Shown: piece by piece, positions 1 through 5,705 of the stretch
How the letters are laid out: each line of letters starts with the position of its first letter
Numbering within the stretch: position 1 is the first letter of the stretch
Assembly (NCBI GenBank): GCA_946886975.1
Contig: CAMPJV010000153.1
Coordinates: forward strand, 1-6,466
Direction of reading: 5' to 3'
Length of the DNA stretch: 6,466 bases
DNA from: an uncultured Taibaiella sp.
Lineage (GTDB): Bacteria > Bacteroidota > Bacteroidia > Chitinophagales > Chitinophagaceae
Notes under the pieces: model-generated
The model's database searches: none
Told to the model about the DNA's origin: nothing
What the model saw: the letters and a program-made list of their open reading frames with translations, nothing else
Position numbers and translations under genes: made by a program

Positions 1-104
1 ATCTTGAACTGATGTGATATGAAAGGATCGAGAAATCTAGGAATGATGAGGGAGGCACTTGCTAAGGTACCTAGCTGTAGAAATCTTCTTCTGCTGATAG
101 TCAT
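1..104 (-). CDS. N-terminus of a Tat-exported protein, cut by the left edge
   Basis: Only 34 complete codons are visible; the gene continues past base 1. The N-terminus reads MTISRRRFLQLGTLASAS, which is a textbook twin-arginine signal: the S-R-R-x-F-L core at residues 4-9, then a hydrophobic stretch (about 11-22) ending in a proline at 22. The protein should therefore be folded in the cytoplasm and exported by the Tat system. The ATG at 102-104 is the only possible start, because an in-frame TAA lies directly before it. No Shine-Dalgarno sequence precedes it, which is normal for Bacteroidota. It reads in the same direction as rpsA, but the terminator at 182-212 lies between them, so it probably has its own promoter. 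Twin-arginine starts of this style are common in Bacteroidota DUF1501 proteins, oxidoreductases and other Tat substrates. Too little is visible to choose, so the mature function is unknown. Confidence 0.8.
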   Translation of the reverse strand, partial: MTISRRRFLQLGTLASASLIIPRFLDPFISHQFK

Positions 105-181
105 TTATTCTTCTTTGGCCTTTATCAATCAACGGACGAGCCGCTCCATTCCTTAAAACAAGTAAAATAACTATACCAAAC

Positions 182-212
182 AAAAAAGCCACTCGTTTGT
201 GAGTGGCTTTTT
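182..212 (-). terminator. Intrinsic terminator of rpsA (bidirectional in form)
   Basis: A perfect 12-bp inverted repeat pairs 183-194 with 201-212 around a 6-base loop (195-200). The core is GCCACTC/GAGTGGC. It carries an A-run on the left and a T-run on the right, so each strand gives a GC-rich stem followed by a U-tract. It begins 20 bases past the rpsA stop codon and most likely ends the rpsA transcript. It could equally stop transcripts entering from the left on the plus strand. Confidence 0.9.
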
Positions 213-231
213 CTATGCTCTAGAGGAGCAA

Positions 232-2166
232 CTATTCTTCTGCATCTGCAGGTGCTTCCGAGCTACCGGCTTCGTCTTCTGCTTTTTTGAACTTATCCTT
301 AAGTGCTGCAAGAGCGCCAAGATCACCCAGGGTTGGTTTTTCAACCTTGCTCTGAACGTTCTTTACTGCCTTCTTGGTGTTTTCAACATCTGCTCTGTCA
401 GCCTTACGTGCAGCATCTTTCTCTTCAGCTTTGCTTTGTTCCCAAACCTTGCTGTGAGAAACCATGATACGCTTGTCATTACGATCGAACTCGATGATCA
501 TGAATGGAAGTGTTTCATCTGCTTCTACGTTAGTGCCATCCTCCTTACGGAGGTGACGTGCAGGGCAGTAAGCCTCAAGACCGTACTGCAGCTGTACCAT
601 TGCACCCTTTTCGTCCTTCTTGGTAACGTGACCTTCGTGCAGAGAGCCGATCGGGAACACTGTCTCGAAGGTATTCCAGGGGTCTTCTTCCAGTTGCTTA
701 TGTCCAAGAGCCAGCTTGCGGTTGTCCTTGTCTATGCTAAGGATAGCCACTTCTATTTCTTCTCCGGTCTTAGTAAACTCGCTTGGGTGGTTGAAACGCT
801 TGATCCAGCTCAGGTCGCTGATGTGGATCATACCGCCGATACCAGTTTCCAGCTCTACAAACACACCATAAGGAGTGATGTTCTTCACAACACCTTTGTG
901 GCGGCTGTCGATCGGGAACTTGTTCTCGATAGTATCCCATGGGTCTTCTGTCATTTGCTTGATAGAAAGACTCATTTTGCGCTCGTCTTTATCCAGGGTT
1001 ACTACTACTGCTTCGTATTCATCACCCATCTTGAAGAATTCCTTCGCATTGATAGGCTGAGAAGACCATGTGATCTCTGAAACGTGCACAAGGCCTTCTA
1101 CGCCTGGCATGATCTCAAGGAATGCACCATAATCTTCGATGTTTACGATCTTACCTTTCACCTTAGCGCCTTCTGTGATTTCAGCAGGAAGGTTGTCCCA
1201 TGGGTGGGCGGTAAGTTGTTTCAGACCGAGGCTGATACGCTTCTTCTCGTCATCGAAGTCGAGAACCACGACGTTAAGCTTCTGTCCGTTTTCCAATACT
1301 TCGCTTGGGTGAGATACACGACCCCAGCTGATATCAGTGATATAAAGGAGACCATCTACGCCGCCAAGATCGATGAACGCACCGAAGTCGGTAACATTCT
1401 TAACAGTACCCTCAAGTACCTGACCTTTTTCAAGCTGGCCGATGATAACACTACGCTGTTGTTCGATATCGCTTTCGATAAGCGCTTTGTGTGAAACTAC
1501 GGCGTTGCGGATCGCTTCGTTGATCTTCACAACCTTGAAGTCCATAGTCTTACCCACGTACTGATCGTAATCAGTTACAGGCTTCACGTCGATCTGAGAA
1601 CCAGGAAGGAAGGTTTCTAGACCATATACATCCACGATAAGACCACCTTTGGTCTTAGATGTGATGGTACCAGTTACCACTTCGCCGGTTTTGTAGAACT
1701 CAACGATCTTTTGCCATGCACGAGTAGCGCGAGCCATTTTGCGGCTCAGGTTCAGGTGCCCGTGGCGGTCTTCTTTTTCTACGACCATTACTTCCACTTC
1801 GTCGCCGATCTTAATGTCCTGCAAGTCGCGGAATTCGTTCATAGAAACGAGACCATCTGATTTGAAGCCGATGTTGATGATAACATCAGTCTTGGTAACA
1901 CCTACGATGATACCCTGAAGCAGCTCAGAATCTGCAACAGCCTTAAAGGTGCTGTCATACACCTGCTCAAGTTGCTCACGCTTTTCCTTAGAATAGGATG
2001 CAACATTGCGTTTGTCCACGCTCCAGTCAAAATCATCATGTGATGTAGACTCGAGTTTGAAATCGTTCTGTGCAGGAGATTGCGCTTCTGCTACTTGAAC
2101 GTCCTGATTTTGGTTTTCAGATTCAGGCGACTGATTTTGAGTGTTCGTTAATTGATTTTCTTCCAA
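232..2166 (-). CDS. rpsA: 30S ribosomal protein S1 (bS1)
   Basis: S1 is the large RNA-binding protein of the small ribosomal subunit and helps bring mRNA to the ribosome. The 644-residue product has six S1 (OB-fold) repeats at roughly 82-143, 161-227, 248-317, 334-404, 422-491 and 508-573. Repeats 3-5 are the most canonical, with G-x-V-x-N-x-x-x-(F/Y)-G-(A/V)-F cores and (H/D)PW linkers at 321, 408 and 495. Residues 1-45 are a polar Q/N/E-rich leader. The tail after 575 is charged and contains TLGDLGALAALKDKF, as in other Bacteroidota S1 proteins. The start codon is TTG: no ATG lies in frame before residue 109, and an AAAGGAGG sequence sits 9 bases upstream. The divergent lipoprotein gene begins 218 bases away. 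Identity is near certain; the exact start rests on the ribosome binding site. Confidence 0.97.
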   Translation of the reverse strand: MEENQLTNTQNQSPESENQNQDVQVAEAQSPAQNDFKLESTSHDDFDWSVDKRNVASYSKEKREQLEQVYDSTFKAVADSELLQGIIVGVTKTDVIINIGFKSDGLVSMNEFRDLQDIKIGDEVEVMVVEKEDRHGHLNLSRKMARATRAWQKIVEFYKTGEVVTGTITSKTKGGLIVDVYGLETFLPGSQIDVKPVTDYDQYVGKTMDFKVVKINEAIRNAVVSHKALIESDIEQQRSVIIGQLEKGQVLEGTVKNVTDFGAFIDLGGVDGLLYITDISWGRVSHPSEVLENGQKLNVVVLDFDDEKKRISLGLKQLTAHPWDNLPAEITEGAKVKGKIVNIEDYGAFLEIMPGVEGLVHVSEITWSSQPINAKEFFKMGDEYEAVVVTLDKDERKMSLSIKQMTEDPWDTIENKFPIDSRHKGVVKNITPYGVFVELETGIGGMIHISDLSWIKRFNHPSEFTKTGEEIEVAILSIDKDNRKLALGHKQLEEDPWNTFETVFPIGSLHEGHVTKKDEKGAMVQLQYGLEAYCPARHLRKEDGTNVEADETLPFMIIEFDRNDKRIMVSHSKVWEQSKAEEKDAARKADRADVENTKKAVKNVQSKVEKPTLGDLGALAALKDKFKKAEDEAGSSEAPADAEE

Positions 2167-2175
2167 GATTAAAGT

Positions 2176-2183
2176 CCTCCTTT
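2176..2183 (-). promoter_or_regulatory. Strong Shine-Dalgarno sequence that sets the rpsA TTG start
   Basis: On the minus strand the sequence AAAGGAGG ends 9 bases before the TTG at 2164-2166. It is a near-complete complement to the 16S rRNA tail. It is unusual because Bacteroidota genes generally lack such sites; the other genes in this window have none. It decides the start codon, since no ATG is available nearby. Confidence 0.85.
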
Positions 2184-2204
2184 TGAGTTGATTTTTTGGG
2201 AGTG

Positions 2205-2237
2205 CAAATATACGGATATATTGAGAAACGATACAAA
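2205..2237 (-). promoter_or_regulatory. Bacteroidota-type promoter of rpsA
   Basis: Read on the minus strand, TTTG (2234-2237) is followed after exactly 21 bases by TATATTTG (2205-2212). This is an exact match to the Bacteroidota sigma-70 (RpoD/SigABfr) consensus, TTTG at -33 and TAnnTTTG at -7, with allowed spacing. Transcription would start near 2197-2201, giving an rpsA leader of roughly 30-35 bases that includes the Shine-Dalgarno sequence. Confidence 0.8.
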
Positions 2238-2384
2238 ATAAAATTCGGGCAATAGCTCTGGTTAGGGCTTCAGGGTCTACTGGCCTACGGTTCGATGCTG
2301 TATAACTATGGTCGAGAGCCTGAATCTGATAATATTGTAAACAATTGCCTTACAGTTAGTACTTTAGACGCTATAAATCACGGA

Positions 2385-2822
2385 ATGAGTAAAGCTTACT
2401 TTATTACATTATTAATTTCGGTATCAATTTTGGGATGTAAAAAGGACAAGAATGGTGACGATAATAGCCCCATCCCTCTCAATACCTGGAAAGTTGGCGA
2501 TAATTCCTACATAGCGTCCAAAATTCTGCTCAACGGCTCAATGTTCATCGCTACGAACGACACTCAGACCGTGTCCGTCACCTTTAATAATGGCAGTTTG
2601 CCTCAGACAGATGGAAGTATTATGGTTAATCGTGACGGACTGTCCGTTGCTGGGTGTGTGGGCACTAACCCAACTACCGATGTGTATTATTCCACAGGGT
2701 CAGACAACGTAACTGCCACATACTCAATCACTAATAATAAAATAGCAGTGACAGTTCCGGGAGTATGGGCGAAAAATAAGAAAGGAGATAGCCTGAAGAT
2801 CTCTGCAAATCTTGCGCAGTAA
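2385..2822 (+). CDS. Small predicted outer-membrane lipoprotein, function unknown
   Basis: The product is 145 residues. Residues 1-17 form a lipoprotein signal peptide (MSKAYFITLLISVSILG) with Cys18 as the expected lipidation site. Cys18 is followed by KKDKNGDD, a charged K/D-rich segment like the Bacteroidota lipoprotein export signal that sends lipoproteins to the cell surface. The mature part (about 30-145) is rich in T, S, N and V and looks like a beta-sandwich; it begins NTWKVGDNSYIA, a form seen in small Bacteroidota lipoproteins. A second cysteine is at about residue 91. I chose the ATG at 2385 because the reading frame is open upstream to 2295, but only the shorter start puts the signal peptide at the N-terminus. 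It is divergent from rpsA. The role is unknown; a surface-exposed structural or binding protein is a guess. Confidence 0.8.
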   Translation: MSKAYFITLLISVSILGCKKDKNGDDNSPIPLNTWKVGDNSYIASKILLNGSMFIATNDTQTVSVTFNNGSLPQTDGSIMVNRDGLSVAGCVGTNPTTDVYYSTGSDNVTATYSITNNKIAVTVPGVWAKNKKGDSLKISANLAQ

Positions 2823-2841
2823 TTCTGCCTACTAGCAGAAT
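2822..2841 (+). terminator. Hairpin at the end of the lipoprotein gene, possible weak terminator
   Basis: ATTCTGC (2822-2828) pairs perfectly with GCAGAAT (2835-2841) across a 6-base loop. The stem starts on the last base of the stop codon. No T-tract follows, so it may protect the 3' end or act as a weak terminator rather than a classic intrinsic one. Confidence 0.4.
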
Positions 2842-2986
2842 AAGTGTGCAATCGTGCGCATATGAGTAATATATGATATACACAGTTCAGCTCTGCCTGT
2901 TGGTCGTTTGCGGCTTACAACCATAAGAGAGCTCCTAAAGCTTTTTCCGATCCCTAATAATCAATCTATCTTCGCACTCCCAGGTC

Positions 2987-3661
2987 ATGAAAAAGATTTA
3001 CGAAAAGGTAAAAAGCCGAGGTATTCAGATATGCCATGCGGCGGAGGTTGGAGTATACCTACCCGAAACTTCGAACGTCATAGACTTTATTGAGAAAGGA
3101 GTCAGAACAACATTGGTTGAAGCGGATCCGGATGTAAATAAGAAGATATTGGAAGTGTTTAAGGGAAAAAACATCAAGTTATACCCTTTCGCGGTTTGGG
3201 ATTATGATGGCACGTTAACCCTTAGCAGGGCAGAGGCCTCCACCTTTGCTACTGATCTATTGTCTAGCCCCGCTATAAAGAATGATAACTATGTAGTTCG
3301 CGAAGAAGATACGTTTGAGGTTCCGTGTATTACTTTTTCAAAGGCTGACGATGGAACCATAGACCTTCTAAGTATAGATATAGAAGGGAGCGAGTGGTTT
3401 GTGCTAAAACATATGGTAAGCCGGCCAAAGGTGCTTTCGATAGAAACCCACGGCAAGTACTATACTAACCCATTCATTAAGGAAATTAGAGCATGGATCG
3501 AGGCTAACGACTATGCAATATGGTTTAAGGACGGCAGTGATACGGTTTTCGTAAGAAAAGGTGTGCTGAAACCGTCATTAGGCGACAAACTAGAAGCTGG
3601 TCTTATCGACCTAAGTCTTGCCTGGAAAAAGCTGAAAGGACTTGTTAAGGGCAGGCTTTAG
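2987..3661 (+). CDS. FkbM-family SAM-dependent methyltransferase
   Basis: The 224-residue product has the layout of the FkbM methyltransferase fold. The SAM-binding glycine loop is replaced by AEVGVYLPETS (19-29). The acidic end of strand 2 is LVEADP (43-48), and the family hallmark IDLLSIDIEGSE lies at 125-136, followed by a histidine in SIETHGKYY (151-159). FkbM enzymes usually O-methylate sugars or other small hydroxylated molecules; the substrate here cannot be read. After about residue 198 the C-terminus is a K/L-rich amphipathic segment that could lie on a membrane. No glycosyltransferases or other polysaccharide genes flank it, so it is an orphan copy. The ATG at 2987 gives a full-length N-terminus and has no Shine-Dalgarno. 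Its stop codon abuts the stop of the convergent small membrane gene. Codon choice (many ATA, CTA, AGT) is less biased than in rpsA. Confidence 0.85.
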   Translation: MKKIYEKVKSRGIQICHAAEVGVYLPETSNVIDFIEKGVRTTLVEADPDVNKKILEVFKGKNIKLYPFAVWDYDGTLTLSRAEASTFATDLLSSPAIKNDNYVVREEDTFEVPCITFSKADDGTIDLLSIDIEGSEWFVLKHMVSRPKVLSIETHGKYYTNPFIKEIRAWIEANDYAIWFKDGSDTVFVRKGVLKPSLGDKLEAGLIDLSLAWKKLKGLVKGRL

Positions 3662-3835
3662 CTATTGTAGCCATCCTATGAATTTCATAATAATGAAAAG
3701 ATAAAGAGGGATACACAAGAAGGCCAAAGCCATCGGAACGAGTAACGAGACCAGCAGATTGCTTCTCTTAGCAGTATGGCTTTTGTAGTTCCGGTTGGGC
3801 TTGTGCATTTCGTGCGATAAGGACCAGGGGCTCAT
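3662..3835 (-). CDS. Predicted small single-pass membrane protein (57 residues)
   Basis: This short frame encodes 57 residues. The N-terminal half is polar and basic (MSPWSLSHEMHKPNRNYKSH, then TAKRSN). It is followed by one hydrophobic segment at about 27-49, which includes LLVSLLVPMALAFLCIPLY, and ends in KFIGWLQ. Basic residues before the segment and few after it suggest an N-in membrane anchor by the positive-inside rule. An in-frame TAA lies one codon before the ATG, so the frame cannot be longer; Met10 is an alternative start giving 48 residues. The leader is AT-rich without a Shine-Dalgarno. The frame ends exactly where the FkbM gene ends, without overlap. Codons are C-rich at third positions in the first half (AAC, TAC, CCC), as expected for a real gene here. 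I do not recognise a family. It is a reasonable but unproven gene. Confidence 0.55.
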   Translation of the reverse strand: MSPWSLSHEMHKPNRNYKSHTAKRSNLLVSLLVPMALAFLCIPLYLFIIMKFIGWLQ

Positions 3836-4346
3836 ATGTTATTATTTATGCCTCAAAAATGCTCCATGCAGTCCTTTTTTTAAAGAAATAGCCAGGTGTT
3901 TAACAATGTCTTTGCCATTGATTAACAATATTCATGTATGTGGCGTAAACTATCTTCATGCTTAGTTTCCATGGTCGCGCCCTTAGATGCAAAAGGCGTA
4001 AGAGACCGACACCCTAACGCTGGACACTGTCAACACTGTTTCTAACTCCTGTGAAACTTCGCTCAGACTTCGGTGTAACTCCATTGCAACTCCGCTGATA
4101 TTGCAGGTACTTGGGTGTTTTTTGCAATACGATCACTACACGTTGCAGATGGGAGGTACGTGACGGAAGCATATAATGCCTTCAGGGACTACTGAGATTT
4201 GAGAGACATGGGCGTATGTCGGCAAATGCTTTTAAGCTAGCCGCTCATTTCGCTTTATTGCTAAAGCCAAAAGCAATGGGTGACTCGCTATTTTGAAAGC
4301 TTCTGTACGAGAGCTTAGTGCCTGATGATGACTATCCAGCGTCAGT
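3836..4346. other. 511-base stretch without a convincing gene
   Basis: No frame on either strand gives a believable product; the longest ATG-started ones are 26 residues (4216-4296, plus) and 33 residues (3983-4084, minus). What can be seen is an imperfect hairpin at 3899-3925 (CAATG/CATTG core, 7-base loop), two direct copies of TTAACAAT (3900-3907, 3922-3929), the 11-bp repeat array at 4039-4093, and a 6-bp hairpin ATTGCT/AGCAAT at 4257-4277. Upstream signals for the small membrane gene should lie at its left end, but I see no exact Bacteroidota promoter there. Confidence 0.6.
4039..4093. repeat. Five in-register 11-bp tandem repeats
   Basis: Five consecutive 11-base units (4039-4049, 4050-4060, 4061-4071, 4072-4082, 4083-4093) fit NNTSNRACTYC on the plus strand without any gap. 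ACT at unit positions 7-9, C at 11 and T at 3 are invariant; positions 1, 2 and 5 are free. On the minus strand each unit begins GRAGTY. The next 11 bases on either side no longer fit. The unit is not a multiple of three, so it is not a peptide repeat, and it is close to one helical turn. Confidence 0.7.
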
Positions 4347-4649
4347 CTACTGGTCGCGATATTTTCCGGTTTTATCGATAATGTAAAGGTCAGTTTCAAA
4401 GCTGCGGTGAAGCTTCATGTTGATCAGGATCTCCTTTGCACCAGCTTTATTGCACGCTTCCTGAATGCTATCTACGAGCGTTATAACCTCCGAATAAGGT
4501 CCTTCTATGACTGTTTCAAAAGGACAAACCTGATATGTAAGGCCTGAGAATTTGATGGCTTCAATAGCTTCGTCTATTATACGATATGCTTCTTCCTTCG
4601 GTATGCCCAGTGGCAGAACCTGCACAGCAAGATTTACAATGTGATTCAT
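4347..4649 (-). CDS. Thiamine-binding protein, MTH1187/YqgV (DUF77) family
   Basis: The 100-residue product matches the small ferredoxin-like family (PF01910) whose members bind thiamine or a related pyrimidine. Family marks are VQVLPLG near the N-terminus (9-15), the helix at about 18-35, GLTYQVCPFETVIEG (36-50), where the family has Y-x-x-x-P-x-x-T-x-I-E-G, the second helix (about 54-68) and the G-A-K-E-I-L-I-N-M-K strand (70-79). Length is typical. I start it at the ATG at 4647-4649; a TTG three codons earlier is open but has no supporting site. The protein is cytoplasmic, with no signal peptide. It probably buffers or carries thiamine or its precursors, but no thiamine gene or transporter is near, and no TPP riboswitch was seen upstream. 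It is divergent from the DUF2911 gene, with 127 bases between the two starts. Confidence 0.85.
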   Translation of the reverse strand: MNHIVNLAVQVLPLGIPKEEAYRIIDEAIEAIKFSGLTYQVCPFETVIEGPYSEVITLVDSIQEACNKAGAKEILINMKLHRSFETDLYIIDKTGKYRDQ

Positions 4650-4722
4650 TAAGTGCAAATTAATTACCGGGGAAGGTAGAATAAAATATTTCTTCCTCGT
4701 AACTTGCGGAGCATGAGGACGG

Positions 4723-4734
4723 TCCCTCGAGGGA
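4723..4734. promoter_or_regulatory. 12-bp perfect palindrome in the DUF2911 gene leader
   Basis: TCCCTCGAGGGA is its own reverse complement and lies 43-54 bases before the ATG at 4777. It is nested in further complementary blocks: GAGG (4715-4718) with CCTC (4740-4743), or alternatively GGTC (4721-4724) with GACC (4738-4741). It could be a protein-binding site between the two divergent genes or an mRNA leader hairpin. No known operator is recognised. Confidence 0.45.
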
Positions 4735-4776
4735 GAAGACCTCTAATAAACTAAGGATAAAACTAAAACACATAAC

Positions 4777-5622
4777 ATGAAAAAATTGTCACTTGCGTTG
4801 CTGCTTGTAGCCTCTTCATTTGCTACCTCGTTCGCACAAGATCTGAAACTTCCGGCCCTTAGTCCTTCGGCTAAGATGTCACAGGAGTTTTCTACGTCTT
4901 CTATTGATATTAGCTACAGTCGGCCATCAATGAGAGGCCGTACGGTAATGGGTGAAGTAGTGGCTTACAACAATCCCTGGCGTACTGGTGCAAACGCTCC
5001 AACGAGAATAAAGTTTGGTGAGGACGTGATGGTAGCTGGTAATGAAGTGAAGGCCGGTGAGTACGCACTTTATACTATTCCTGGGAGAAGTCAATGGGAA
5101 GTGATCCTGAGTAAGGCTACGACATCATGGGGACCTAACGGATTTGACAAGAAGGACGACGTGGCGAGGTTTATGGTGAAGCCAACTACGCTACCTAATG
5201 AAGTAGAGACTTTCACAATAGATATCTCGAACATCACATTCAACTCTGCTAACATTAACCTGATGTGGGAAAAGACGAAAGTCACTATTCCTGTTAAAGT
5301 AAACAACGACGAGCGCCTGATGGCAGCTATTGACAAGGCCATCAATAAGCCTAACATCCCTTATTTCCAGGCAGCAAACTACTACTACGAAACTGGTAAG
5401 AACCTGAACCTGGCTATGGAGTATGTGAACAAAGCACTTGCTACTAATCCTAACGCATTTTATATGTACAACCTTAAAGCACGTATAGCTCAAAAGCAAG
5501 GTAATAAGGAAGAAGCTATTGCTGCTGCAAGACAAAGCATGGAACTGGCTAAGGGCACAGCCAATGAAGAAGAATACAAGAGAAATGGTGAGAAGATCAT
5601 CAAGGCGGTGAGCAAGAGATAA
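4777..5622 (+). CDS. Secreted DUF2911 domain protein with C-terminal TPR-like region
   Basis: The product has 281 residues. Residues 1-20 are a Sec signal peptide with cleavage expected after SFA (QDLK follows), so the protein is periplasmic or outer-membrane associated. Residues about 28-172 are a DUF2911 domain (PF11138): the conserved SQ at 35-36, ISYSRPSMRGR (45-55), NPWRTGANAPT (66-76), the AGEYALYTIPG stretch (93-103), WEVILSK (107-113) and the W at 118. The role of this domain is unknown. Residues about 180-275 form helices with a tetratricopeptide-like pattern (ANYYYETGKNLNLAMEYVNK, then a further pair), as in many Bacteroidota DUF2911 proteins. It is a single gene closed by the terminator at 5662. 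The leader before the ATG is A-rich with no Shine-Dalgarno. Family assignment is firm; function is not. Confidence 0.9.
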   Translation: MKKLSLALLLVASSFATSFAQDLKLPALSPSAKMSQEFSTSSIDISYSRPSMRGRTVMGEVVAYNNPWRTGANAPTRIKFGEDVMVAGNEVKAGEYALYTIPGRSQWEVILSKATTSWGPNGFDKKDDVARFMVKPTTLPNEVETFTIDISNITFNSANINLMWEKTKVTIPVKVNNDERLMAAIDKAINKPNIPYFQAANYYYETGKNLNLAMEYVNKALATNPNAFYMYNLKARIAQKQGNKEEAIAAARQSMELAKGTANEEEYKRNGEKIIKAVSKR

Positions 5623-5654
5623 GATAGCCGGCGATAACTTTAATCAAAGCCCTT

Positions 5655-5662
5655 TATATTTG
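5655..5662 (+). promoter_or_regulatory. Promoter -7-like element TATATTTG ahead of the deacetylase gene
   Basis: TATATTTG matches TAnnTTTG exactly and is identical to the -7 element of the rpsA promoter in this window. It lies 43 bases before the deacetylase ATG, where a promoter would be expected. No good TTTG -33 element is seen 19-21 bases upstream (the region reads ACTTTAATC), so the call is tentative. Its last base is the first base of the terminator stem. Confidence 0.4.
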
Positions 5663-5696
5663 AAGCCGCAACGTCCCGTTGCGGCTTCCTTTTTTT
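5662..5696 (+). terminator. Strong intrinsic terminator of the DUF2911 gene
   Basis: GAAGCCGCAACG (5662-5673) pairs perfectly over 12 bp with CGTTGCGGCTTC (5677-5688) across a 3-base loop, followed after one C by seven Ts (5690-5696). It begins 40 bases after the DUF2911 stop codon and only nine bases separate its T-tract from the next gene. Confidence 0.95.
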
Positions 5697-5705
5697 ATTT
5701 AGCAC

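Noticed and set aside
19..156. A 45-codon plus-strand frame with a hydrophobic stretch
   Set aside because: It is antisense to the twin-arginine signal peptide at 1-104, which has a much stronger motif; the hydrophobic run is the complement of that region.
199..1080. A 293-codon open frame on the plus strand across the 3' half of rpsA
   Set aside because: It lies wholly antisense to a certain rpsA coding region, its product is cysteine- and phenylalanine-rich with no recognisable domain, and long antisense frames are expected from the biased codons of a highly expressed gene. The plus-strand frame at 1084-1494 is rejected for the same reason.
2334..2345. Inverted repeat ATTGT-AA-ACAAT upstream of the lipoprotein gene as an operator
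   Set aside because: Only 5 bp per arm in AT-rich DNA, which is common by chance, and no promoter could be placed next to it with confidence.
2295..2384. N-terminal extension of the lipoprotein by 30 residues
   Set aside because: The frame is open, but the extension would bury the lipoprotein signal peptide inside the protein. The signal peptide needs to be at the N-terminus.
2908..3093. A 61-codon frame overlapping the start of the FkbM gene
   Set aside because: It overlaps the conserved SAM-binding region in another frame and its product has no recognisable features.
3983..4084. A 33-codon minus-strand frame running through the 11-bp repeats
   Set aside because: Too short, no supporting start site, and the 11-bp period means that the repeat does not encode a repeated peptide.
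4216..4296. A 26-codon plus-strand frame with a mildly hydrophobic product
   Set aside because: Too short, with no clear membrane segment, start signal or neighbour that would support it.
4650..4658. TTG start three codons upstream for the thiamine-binding protein
   Set aside because: The ATG at 4647-4649 fits the family N-terminus and no Shine-Dalgarno supports the TTG. A near -7 match (TTAATTTG) just upstream would place the transcript start on the ATG and has no -33 partner, so I did not call a promoter.
5091..5535. Two minus-strand frames (88 and 114 codons) inside the DUF2911 gene
   Set aside because: Both are antisense to a well-supported coding region and show no domain or signal.
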